A stretch of DNA of 6,378 nucleotides from an uncultured Bacteroidales bacterium (GTDB lineage Bacteria; Bacteroidota; Bacteroidia; Bacteroidales; P3): contig CALEPD010000111.1 in NCBI GenBank assembly GCA_937910265.1, forward strand, positions 1-6,378, read 5' to 3'. The position numbers were made by a program, and so were the translations under genes. Positions 1 through 6,378 of the stretch are shown here, piece after piece (position 1 is the stretch's first letter; each line of letters opens with the position of its first letter). The notes below the pieces were generated by a model. The model saw nothing but the letters and a program-made list of their open reading frames with translations. It was not told the DNA's origin and searched no databases.

Positions 1-1
1 T

Positions 2-2683
2 TCATTCTGGTTCTCCGCTGTCGAAGGTGAGGTTTATGCCATGTCATCACTCTTTACCTCATTGGTTTTCTGGGTAATATTGAAATGGGAAGAACAGTCC
101 GACAATGGACTTGAGCTCCGTTGGCTGGTGCTTATCTCATTGCTTGTTGGTGTTGCAATTGGTATCCACTTGCTCAACTTGCTTGCCGTTCCCGCCATTG
201 TTTATGTAGTATATTTCAAGAAATGGAACAAGGTTACTGTCAAAGGTTTTCTGCTCAGCGGCGTCATCGCTGTTGTATTGCTGGCGCTCATCCTTTGGGG
301 AATCATTCCGGGTATTGTTAATTTGATATCTGCATTTGAAGTATTCTTCGTCAATACAATAGGACTTCCGTTTAATAGTGGAGCAATCGTTTTCTTTGTA
401 TTGTTGGCAGCGCTGATAAGTTTCGGCTTATGGTACACCTCCGCCAAGAAGAACAAACCGATTTTAAATGCCGCAGTCTTGAGTTTCTTGATGCTCATTA
501 TCGGTTATTCTACTTTTTTTGTGTTGGTTATACGTGCCAACACCAATACTCCGTTAAATGAAAATGCTCCTAAGGACGCTGTTTCTATGCGTGCCTACCT
601 CGGCCGCGAGCAGTATGGCCAAACTCCGCTCTTCTCTGGCCAGTACTACACGGCAGGTTCTCCTATAGGTGTCGAAAACGGCTATGCCAAATATGTCAAG
701 GGCGTCGACGGGAATGGCAAAGATGAGTACATCATTGCCGACCATGCTCTCGAATACAAATACCGCGAAAAACATACAGGTTTCTTGCCTCGAATGTATA
801 GTGCCGACACCCAGCGTCAGCACCCCCGTTTTTACGAATACTGGGCAGGCCCCGTTCGTGGCGACAGACCTCCGTCACAGTCTCAGAATTTCAAATATAT
901 GAGCGGATACCAATTCGGTTTCATGTATTGGCGCTACTTCATGTGGAATTTCGCAGGACGACAAAACGATATCCAAGGTCATTATTTCAACGATGATGGC
1001 ACTCGCGATTATTTGCATGGTAACTGGATTTCGGGTATTAAGTTTATCGATGAAGCCCGTCTCGGACCTCAGGATAACCTTCCTGCCGACCTTAAGGAAA
1101 ACAAAGCCCGTAATACCTACTATATGCTTCCATTAATCTTGGGTCTCATCGGTTTGATCTATCACTTCCGCAAGCACCCGAAGGATGCATTTATCGTATT
1201 GATTATGTTTGTTATGACAGGTTTGGCAATCGCATTCTATTTGAATATGCCTCCTCGTCAGCCCCGCGAACGTGATTATGCTTTTGTCGGTTCATTTTGC
1301 TTCTTTGCTATTTGGATTGGTATAGGTGTCATGGCGTTGGCTAATTGGATTACAGCATTGTTCAAAAACCAAAAACTGTATAAGTTTATCTTGCCCGTAT
1401 GTTTCGTGCTTTGTATGGGTGTACCGGTATTGATGGCTGCCCAAAACTGGGACGACCACGACCGTTCTGAGAAATACGCAGCCCGCGATTTCGCTCAGAA
1501 CTATCTGAAATCAATCAAAAAGAATGGTATCCTGATTACCTTTGGCGATAACGATACTTTCCCCTTGTGGTATGCTCAGGAGGTTGAAGGCACACGAACC
1601 GATGTCCGAGTACTCAACTACACTCTTTCGGGTATGTATTGGTACGTTGAGCAACTTTACAACAAACTCTACGACTCCGACCCATTGCCATTTACTTTGA
1701 CTAAAGACTTTTATGGATTAGGAAAGGATCGCTATGGTGTATTGGATAGAAGTAATGAGTATCTTGAGGTTACTGAAGTGCTTGCGTTGATGCGTGACCA
1801 TCCCGAACGCTTCACCCATTCTACCCCTCAGGGCGACGTGATGGTGGTTCCTACCAAACGTTTCAAAATCACTCTCGATATCCCCGCATTGGTCGAAACT
1901 GGCGTTATTACAATGGAGCAGGCTGCGCTAATCGACCCTGTTGTCAAGTGGGAAATCAAGACAAACGTTCTCTATCGTCATGAATTGATGATATTGGATA
2001 TCCTCGGTACAAACAAGTTTATGCGCGATATCAATATCATGAATCCGGGTTATATTAGAAACGTATTCCCGCATGTCGATCACTATTGCATTCAGGATGC
2101 AATGAACTATAAGATTCTTCCCTATAAACCATCCGAGATGATTGATGTTAATGGTGGCATAGGGGAAAGATCCAATACCGATTTCTCTGCCGACTACTAC
2201 CTCAACGGTATCGATGGCGAGCCATTGAAATGGGGTAATCTGAATGCCGAAATCTATGTCGACCCCATCAGTTTGAATATGGGTACAGTTCAGCGTCAGA
2301 ACTTTGTCGTCCTGGCTGACGATCTTTGGAATAAAGGCGAAACTGAAAAGGCTGTAGCTTTGATAAATATGGCCGATTCACTCTTCCCCAAATCCAATTT
2401 CCCGAGAGACAAGTACTGCATCCATATGGTTGCCACCTACTCCAAAGTGTTGGGTAAGGAAGCTGGATTGGAAATGTGGAACGATATCTATGACTACTAC
2501 CAGCAATATTGGGTATTCTTGAATTCTTTCGGCGTCGATAAAGCAGCTGGTGTTCAGAATGCAAAAATGGAAACAGCCCAGATATTGTACACCTTGGCCG
2601 CACAAGTGAAAGACAACTTTGGCGATACCGAACGTTCCAACCAGATACTGGAAACCCTTAAAGCTTACGGTTTCCAAATTTAA
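2..2683 (+). CDS. DUF2723-family membrane protein, putative protein O-mannosyltransferase-like (5' partial)
   Basis: The reading frame is open from the left edge (first full codon at base 2). The ATG at 41 is internal, because the codons before it read FWFSAVEGEVYA, a conserved stretch of the DUF2723 (PF11028) N-terminal domain. About 893 residues are present; relatives are usually around 1000 or more, so roughly the first 100-150 are missing. Hydrophobic segments lie near 44-88, 116-217, 245-319, 380-433, 470-530, 1121-1168, 1184-1243, 1283-1350 and 1388-1450. The family motif PPRQPRERDYA is at 1250-1282. A soluble C-terminal half follows, with FGDNDTFPLWY at 1541-1573 and a TPR-like helical pair near 2298-2390. 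Established: the eukaryotic relative TMEM260 is a protein O-mannosyltransferase. Inference: this protein may glycosylate exported proteins at the inner membrane, but the donor and substrate cannot be read from sequence. The family assignment is firm; the function is tentative. The next gene starts 18 bases after the stop. Confidence 0.9.
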   Translation, partial: SFWFSAVEGEVYAMSSLFTSLVFWVILKWEEQSDNGLELRWLVLISLLVGVAIGIHLLNLLAVPAIVYVVYFKKWNKVTVKGFLLSGVIAVVLLALILWGIIPGIVNLISAFEVFFVNTIGLPFNSGAIVFFVLLAALISFGLWYTSAKKNKPILNAAVLSFLMLIIGYSTFFVLVIRANTNTPLNENAPKDAVSMRAYLGREQYGQTPLFSGQYYTAGSPIGVENGYAKYVKGVDGNGKDEYIIADHALEYKYREKHTGFLPRMYSADTQRQHPRFYEYWAGPVRGDRPPSQSQNFKYMSGYQFGFMYWRYFMWNFAGRQNDIQGHYFNDDGTRDYLHGNWISGIKFIDEARLGPQDNLPADLKENKARNTYYMLPLILGLIGLIYHFRKHPKDAFIVLIMFVMTGLAIAFYLNMPPRQPRERDYAFVGSFCFFAIWIGIGVMALANWITALFKNQKLYKFILPVCFVLCMGVPVLMAAQNWDDHDRSEKYAARDFAQNYLKSIKKNGILITFGDNDTFPLWYAQEVEGTRTDVRVLNYTLSGMYWYVEQLYNKLYDSDPLPFTLTKDFYGLGKDRYGVLDRSNEYLEVTEVLALMRDHPERFTHSTPQGDVMVVPTKRFKITLDIPALVETGVITMEQAALIDPVVKWEIKTNVLYRHELMILDILGTNKFMRDINIMNPGYIRNVFPHVDHYCIQDAMNYKILPYKPSEMIDVNGGIGERSNTDFSADYYLNGIDGEPLKWGNLNAEIYVDPISLNMGTVQRQNFVVLADDLWNKGETEKAVALINMADSLFPKSNFPRDKYCIHMVATYSKVLGKEAGLEMWNDIYDYYQQYWVFLNSFGVDKAAGVQNAKMETAQILYTLAAQVKDNFGDTERSNQILETLKAYGFQI

Positions 2684-2701
2684 AAGCGATAAATTGCAAA
2701 T

Positions 2702-2968
2702 ATGTCTGCAGTGAAGAAAAAGGTAAGTAAAAATAAGAAAATGACATTTGTGTTGTCTCCCAAGTATTGTCACCTCTTGGAACGTTATGCCGCCGAGAAC
2801 GATATGGGTAAAGCCGATGCAATACGCACCATTCTTAAAGGTTATCTTCGTGCTTTCGAGAAAAACCATCCCGAGAGTGCTACTGCCGAGAACCAACTGA
2901 ACATTTTCGATTCATTGCAATTCGACATATTCCAGAATTTGTCAAAAACCAATATGAAAGAAGTTTAA
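2702..2968 (+). CDS. Small putative ribbon-helix-helix protein, uncharacterised
   Basis: This 88-residue gene has no function I recognise by name. The first 13 residues are lysine-rich. A short strand-like segment, KMTFVLS (residues 13-19), is followed by two predicted helices, about 20-33 and 36-54 (including ADAIRTILKGYLRAF). This strand-helix-helix layout resembles Arc/MetJ/CopG-type ribbon-helix-helix DNA-binding proteins, which act as dimers and often repress their own operons. The tail (residues 60-88) looks unstructured and contains QLNIF (65-69) and QFDIF (73-77), which resemble sliding-clamp-binding peptides. There is no signal peptide or membrane segment, so it should be cytoplasmic. 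It starts 18 bases after the DUF2723 gene and ends 13 bases before atpB, which argues for co-transcription. Its position before atpB recalls the small AtpI/AtpZ genes of other ATP synthase operons, but those are membrane proteins and this one is not. That it is a gene is well supported; the fold is an inference from pattern. Confidence 0.8.
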   Translation: MSAVKKKVSKNKKMTFVLSPKYCHLLERYAAENDMGKADAIRTILKGYLRAFEKNHPESATAENQLNIFDSLQFDIFQNLSKTNMKEV

Positions 2969-2981
2969 CACACAGAATACT

Positions 2982-4103
2982 ATGAGAAAATTATTTTCTT
3001 TATTGGCAATTGTATTGCTTGGCACATTGCCTCTTGTTGCCCAGGAAGAGACTGCTGTTCACAACCAGGCTGAGTCCGTTCATCACGAACCGGCTGCCGA
3101 ATCGTTTAATGCAGGTGATGTGATTATTGGACACGTTACTGACGCCCACACTTGGCACATTCTCGACATCAATGGCCATGCCGTGTCGATAAACCTGCCT
3201 ATTATTTTAATTAATGATGGCAAGTTGGATGTGTTCATGTCAGGTAAATTCGAACACGGTCACGCCGATTATAAAGGCTATCGTTTAATTGGCGGCGGAA
3301 CAGAGAAAGAACAAATCATCTGTGTCGATGAATCGGGTAACCCCATTCTTGATGAAAATGGTAAATATGTTGCGCCTCTCGATTTGTCAATAACCAAAGT
3401 TTCGGCCGCAATCATCATTGCTACCATTCTTCTTATAGTTTTGGTTTTCATTGCCCGCAATGGATATAAGAAACGCGGTTCGGGAGCGCCCAAAGGCTTG
3501 CAGTCGCTTGTCGAAATGCTTGTCGTCTTTGTCCGCGACAGCATCGCCCTTCCTATGATCGGTGAAAAGAAGTATGAGAAATATCTGCCGTATTTGTTGA
3601 CATTGTTTTTCTTTATCTTCTTATGTAATATTTTGGGATTGATTCCTTTCTTCCCAGCAGGCGCTAATATTACAGGCAACATCGCAGTAACTGCTACGTT
3701 GGCCATTATAACTTTCTTTATAACCAACATCAGCGGAAACAAGCACTATTGGGTCGACATTTTCAATACCCCGGGTGTTCCTGCTTGGCTCAAAATCTTC
3801 CCGTTGATGCCCGTTGTCGAAATGGTAGGTGTGTTCACAAAACCCATCGTGTTGATGATTCGTCTTTTTGCAAACATGACTGCAGGTCATATTGTAATCT
3901 TGGGTTTTGTTGTCATCATCTTTATCATCAGCAACACTATTTCAGTCTCTGTTGGTGGTGTCGTTTCAGTAGTCTCGGTTATATTCAGCGTATTTATCAG
4001 TGTACTCGAGTGTTTGGTTGCTTACATCCAAGCGTTCGTATTTACCATGTTGACCGCATTGTATATCGGTGCGGCTGTCGCTGAACCAGTTCATGAACAT
4101 TAA
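2982..4103 (+). CDS. atpB: F-type ATP synthase subunit a (F0 sector)
   Basis: Subunit a forms the half-channels that carry protons (or Na+) to and from the c-ring of the F0 motor in the inner membrane. The 373-residue product begins with a clear signal peptide (residues 1-20, predicted cut after LVA). A histidine-rich periplasmic extension (about 21-137) follows; this extra domain is typical of Bacteroidota and makes the protein longer than the E. coli form (271 residues). Membrane helices are visible near 139-158, 202-224, 231-250, 297-320, 322-346 and 348-366. The essential channel arginine is R294 in RLFANMTAGH (294-303), matching E. coli R210. H303 sits where E. coli has E219, as in mitochondria. 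Q350 in YIQAF matches E. coli Q252. All key residues are present, so it should be functional. The ATG at 2982 is chosen because it gives an intact signal peptide. The next gene is pgk, 24 bases on; atpE and atpF do not follow, which is unusual. Confidence 0.97.
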   Translation: MRKLFSLLAIVLLGTLPLVAQEETAVHNQAESVHHEPAAESFNAGDVIIGHVTDAHTWHILDINGHAVSINLPIILINDGKLDVFMSGKFEHGHADYKGYRLIGGGTEKEQIICVDESGNPILDENGKYVAPLDLSITKVSAAIIIATILLIVLVFIARNGYKKRGSGAPKGLQSLVEMLVVFVRDSIALPMIGEKKYEKYLPYLLTLFFFIFLCNILGLIPFFPAGANITGNIAVTATLAIITFFITNISGNKHYWVDIFNTPGVPAWLKIFPLMPVVEMVGVFTKPIVLMIRLFANMTAGHIVILGFVVIIFIISNTISVSVGGVVSVVSVIFSVFISVLECLVAYIQAFVFTMLTALYIGAAVAEPVHEH

Positions 4104-4127
4104 TTGACAATATAAAATATAGCGAAA

Positions 4128-5321
4128 ATGAAATCTATTAATGATATAAATTTTAACGGAAGAAAAGTTTTGCTGCGCGTTGATTTCAATGTGCCCGTCG
4201 ATGAAAATAAAAACATTACCGACGACACCCGTATGCGCGAATCTTTGCCCACCATCAACAAATTGTTGGCCGATGGTGCGTCAATCATTATTATGGCTCA
4301 CTTCGGCCGTCCTAAAAAAGGTGGATTTGAACCAGAATTGTCTTTGGCTCCAGTTGCAAAGCATCTCGAAACCTTGATTGGTCGCCCTGTTCTCTTTACC
4401 CAAGAGTTGCTCGGTGAAACCGTTTCCGAAATGGCTCGCCAGATGAAATCCGGTGAGGTAATGTTGCTCGAAAATATACGCTTCTATCCCGAGGAGACAA
4501 AGGGCGGCGTTGAGTTGGCTGAACAGTTGTCCAAATTGGGCGATTGCTACATCAACGATGCTTTCGGTGCAGCTCACCGTGAACATAGCTCCACTGCTGT
4601 TATCGCACGATTCTTCCCCAACGACAAATACTTCGGTTTCTTGATGGAACATGAGGTTGAAAACTTGGAGAAATTGATGCAAAATCCTCCACGTCCTTTC
4701 ACTGCCATTATTGGTGGAAGTAAGGTTAGCAGCAAAATCGGCATCTTGGAAAATCTGCTCGACAAGGTCGACAACATGGTTATTATTGGTGGTATGCGTT
4801 ATACCTTCACTAAGGCTTTGGGTGGAAAAATCGGCAATTCTATTTGCGAAGACGACAAGATGGAATTGGCTCTCGAGTTGATGAGAAAGATGGATGAACT
4901 TGGTGTTAAATACTATTTACCCTCCGACAGCGTCATCGCAGACGATTTCTCCAACAATGCAAATACTCAAATCGTTCCTTCTAATGCAGTTCCGGATGGT
5001 TGGGAGTCAATGGACTGTGGCCCCGAAAGTTGCAAGATGCTTCAGGATGTGATTATGAACAGCAAGACCATCTTGTGGAACGGTCCTGCAGGCGTATTTG
5101 AATTACCCACCTTCGCAAAAGGTACCCGCGAAATCGCTTCTTATGTGGCTGAAAGTTGCAAGCAAGGTTGTTTTGCTGCCGTTGGAGGTGGCGACTCTGT
5201 TGCAGCCGTTAAACAAATGGGTCTCGCCGATCAGATGAGCTATGTGTCCACCGGTGGTGGTGCAATGCTTGAATATCTCGAAGGTAAGGAACTTCCCGGC
5301 ATCAAGGCTATCAAAGGTTGA
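4128..5321 (+). CDS. pgk: Phosphoglycerate kinase
   Basis: The enzyme transfers phosphate from 1,3-bisphosphoglycerate to ADP, giving 3-phosphoglycerate and ATP in cytosolic glycolysis, and works in reverse in gluconeogenesis. The 397-residue product is full length for a bacterial form. N-domain substrate residues are visible: RVDFNVP (17-23), R35, HFGRP (58-62), R118 in ENIRF, and H150-R151 in DAFGAAHREHSS. The nucleotide domain has GGSKVSSK (196-203, with K199 and K203 matching human K215 and K219), WNGPAGVFE (317-325, E325 matching human E343) and GGGDS (353-357). A Bacteroidota-like C-terminus contains STGGGAMLEYLEG. One oddity is in the glycine-rich nucleotide loop: the usual IIGGGMA reads VIIGGMR, so the first glycine is isoleucine (residue 220) and the alanine after Met is arginine (224). 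The leader before the ATG is AT-rich with no Shine-Dalgarno sequence. The 24-base gap suggests transcription with atpB. A probable terminator lies about 100 bases after the stop. Confidence 0.98.
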   Translation: MKSINDINFNGRKVLLRVDFNVPVDENKNITDDTRMRESLPTINKLLADGASIIIMAHFGRPKKGGFEPELSLAPVAKHLETLIGRPVLFTQELLGETVSEMARQMKSGEVMLLENIRFYPEETKGGVELAEQLSKLGDCYINDAFGAAHREHSSTAVIARFFPNDKYFGFLMEHEVENLEKLMQNPPRPFTAIIGGSKVSSKIGILENLLDKVDNMVIIGGMRYTFTKALGGKIGNSICEDDKMELALELMRKMDELGVKYYLPSDSVIADDFSNNANTQIVPSNAVPDGWESMDCGPESCKMLQDVIMNSKTILWNGPAGVFELPTFAKGTREIASYVAESCKQGCFAAVGGGDSVAAVKQMGLADQMSYVSTGGGAMLEYLEGKELPGIKAIKG

Positions 5322-5342
5322 TTGCCGTGTGGATAAAAGGGT

Positions 5343-5380
5343 GTTCTTGAATTGATTTACCATTAGTCAATTCTGAGAAC
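5343..5380 (+). other. Imperfect inverted repeat (hairpin) after pgk
   Basis: The arms GTTCT-T-GAATTGA (5343-5355) and TCAATTC-TG-AGAAC (5367-5380) pair over 7 + 5 base pairs with a small 1x2 internal loop, around an 11-base loop. No T-run follows, so it does not look like a complete intrinsic terminator. It may stabilise the 3' end of the pgk transcript or be a remnant structure. The pairing is seen directly in the sequence; its role is unknown. Confidence 0.5.
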
Positions 5381-5418
5381 TTGCCTGAATGATAGTAAAC
5401 CTCTTTGAGGATGATAGA

Positions 5419-5470
5419 GAGAGCTGACATCGGGTTGTTCGATACAGAATTATCCATGTCAGCTTTTGTT
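5419..5470 (+). terminator. Probable intrinsic terminator of the atpB-pgk transcript
   Basis: A perfect 9-base-pair stem pairs AGCTGACAT (5422-5430) with ATGTCAGCT (5456-5464) and runs straight into TTTTGTT on the + strand. The 25-base interior can fold further: GGGT (5432-5435) pairs with ATCC (5452-5455), including one G-U pair and leaving C5431 bulged, and TTC (5438-5440) pairs with GAA (5447-5449). The stem is only moderately GC-rich. It lies about 100 bases after the pgk stop and 26 bases before the next start, which suits an end for the upstream unit. An alternative is a leader structure in the transcript of the downstream gene. Confidence 0.6.
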
Positions 5471-5495
5471 ATCGATATAAATTAAGTGCCGTATT

Positions 5496-6378
5496 ATGCA
5501 ATTTTTACCTATAACACTTGATGAAGTGAAACGCAAAGGATGGTCTGAGGTGGATATCATCATCGTCTCAGGCGATGCCTATATCGATCATCCATCCTTT
5601 GGAACCGCAGTTGTCGGACGCATGCTTGAAAGGGTAGGCTATAAGGTGGCCATCATTCCGCAGCCCAACTGGCGTGATGATCTGCGCGATTTCAAGAAAT
5701 TCGGACGACCAAGATTGTTTTTCGGTGTAACGTCATGTGTGATGGATTCGATGGTTAATCATTATACGGCAGCACGTCGCTTGCGCCACGACGATGCATA
5801 TACACCTGGGGGCGACTTCGGTTTTCGTCCTGATTATGCCACATATTGCTATTCAAAGATTCTGAAGCAGCTGTATCCCGATGTTCCTGTTGTTATCGGA
5901 GGTGTGGAAGCATCGATGCGACGTTTGGCTCATTACGATTATTGGAGCGACTCTCTCAAACCTTCAATTCTTTGCGAATGTAGTGCCGATTGGTTGGTGT
6001 ATGGCATGGCTGAGCATGTTTTGCTTGAATTTGCCAAAGCACTCGAAAACAATTCGCCTATAGAAACCTTGCGTTCTATCCCGCAAATGGCTTATCTTGT
6101 AGATGAAAAGCCCGAGTTGGGTCCCAATGTGATAGATTTGCATTCGTTCGAGACGTGCCAAGCCAGCAAGCGCAAGCATGCCGAGAACTTTCATCTCATC
6201 GAGCTTGAAACCAACAAAATCGAGCAAAGGCATATCGTTCAACAAACGGGCGATAAGTATGTGGTTGTCAATCCGGCACAACCGCCGTTGACCACCGAAC
6301 AGCTGGACGCCAGTTTCGATTTACCGTATTGTCGTATGCCTCATCCAAAATACAAGAAAAGGGGGGCAATACCGGCAT
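5496..6378 (+). CDS. YgiQ-family radical SAM protein (3' partial, N-terminal part)
   Basis: The frame is open from the ATG at 5496 to the right edge, giving 294 residues of a protein usually 600-740 long. An in-frame TAA at 5478-5480 rules out a start much further upstream. Family signatures in order are FLPITLDEV at the N-terminus, SGDAYIDHPSFG (residues 25-36), IIPQPNWRDDLRDFKKFGRPRL-like sequence near 53-74, YTPGG followed by FRPDY, VVIGGVEASMRRLAHYDYW near 132-150, and HPKYKKRGAIPA at the end. This region is a cobalamin-binding-like domain preceding the radical SAM core. The CxxxCxxC cluster motif is expected just beyond the window and is not seen. The reaction catalysed by YgiQ proteins is not established, so only the family can be named. 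It begins shorter than many relatives, which carry about 10 more N-terminal residues. It lies beyond a probable terminator and so is likely transcribed separately from pgk; I found no convincing Bacteroidota promoter (TAnnTTTG) in the gap. Confidence 0.93.
   Translation, partial: MQFLPITLDEVKRKGWSEVDIIIVSGDAYIDHPSFGTAVVGRMLERVGYKVAIIPQPNWRDDLRDFKKFGRPRLFFGVTSCVMDSMVNHYTAARRLRHDDAYTPGGDFGFRPDYATYCYSKILKQLYPDVPVVIGGVEASMRRLAHYDYWSDSLKPSILCECSADWLVYGMAEHVLLEFAKALENNSPIETLRSIPQMAYLVDEKPELGPNVIDLHSFETCQASKRKHAENFHLIELETNKIEQRHIVQQTGDKYVVVNPAQPPLTTEQLDASFDLPYCRMPHPKYKKRGAIPA

Noticed and set aside
41..43. ATG at 41 as the start of the first gene
   Set aside because: The frame is open to the left edge and the codons before the ATG encode a conserved DUF2723 stretch (FWFSAVEGEVYA), so this Met is internal.
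2378..2896. 172-codon open frame on the minus strand spanning the end of the DUF2723 gene and the start of the small gene
   Set aside because: It lies opposite two well-supported genes, its translation resembles no family I recognise, and it would span an intergenic gap; it is best explained as an antisense shadow.
4104..4116. TTGACA followed by TATAAA between atpB and pgk, resembling sigma70 promoter boxes
   Set aside because: The boxes are separated by one base instead of about 17, and Bacteroidota use a different promoter consensus. It is better read as the AT-rich leader of pgk.
4104..4127. Remnant of atpE (subunit c) between atpB and pgk
   Set aside because: The gap is only 24 bases and AT-rich; nothing there or nearby encodes a c-subunit hairpin.
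4281..4682. 133-codon minus-strand open frame inside pgk
   Set aside because: It lies entirely opposite conserved PGK coding sequence and has no recognisable domain.
6357..6366. AAAAGGGGGG run near the right edge as a possible frameshift site in the YgiQ-family gene
   Set aside because: The frame continues through it with family-consistent residues (KKRGAIPA), so there is no sign of a frameshift.

Overview
The window looks like a chromosomal segment from an anaerobic member of the Bacteroidales (phylum Bacteroidota). The evidence is protein family content: a DUF2723 membrane protein of the Bacteroidota type, an AtpB with the long secreted N-terminal extension seen in that phylum, and a Bacteroidota-style phosphoglycerate kinase. 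Gene starts have A-rich leaders and no strong Shine-Dalgarno sequence, which also fits. I cannot place it to genus.

All five supported genes read left to right. The first (from the left edge to 2683) is the 3' part of a DUF2723-family membrane protein, related to protein O-mannosyltransferases; its start lies outside the window. Next come an 88-residue putative ribbon-helix-helix protein (2702-2968), atpB for F-type ATP synthase subunit a (2982-4103), and pgk for phosphoglycerate kinase (4128-5321). Gaps of 18, 13 and 24 bases suggest that these four genes form one transcription unit. A 174-base gap follows. It holds two hairpins, the second followed by a T-run and therefore a likely terminator for pgk. 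The last gene (5496 to the right edge) is the N-terminal part of a YgiQ-family radical SAM protein, cut off just before its expected iron-sulfur cluster motif.

Most of the window is ordinary housekeeping sequence, and I see no mobile element, CRISPR array or RNA gene. The main oddity is gene order: atpB stands apart from the other ATP synthase genes and is followed directly by pgk, so a proton-channel subunit and a glycolytic ATP-forming enzyme seem to share a transcript. Just upstream is a small putative DNA-binding protein that may regulate them. Its tail carries two short motifs resembling bacterial sliding-clamp-binding peptides. Both ideas are hypotheses.
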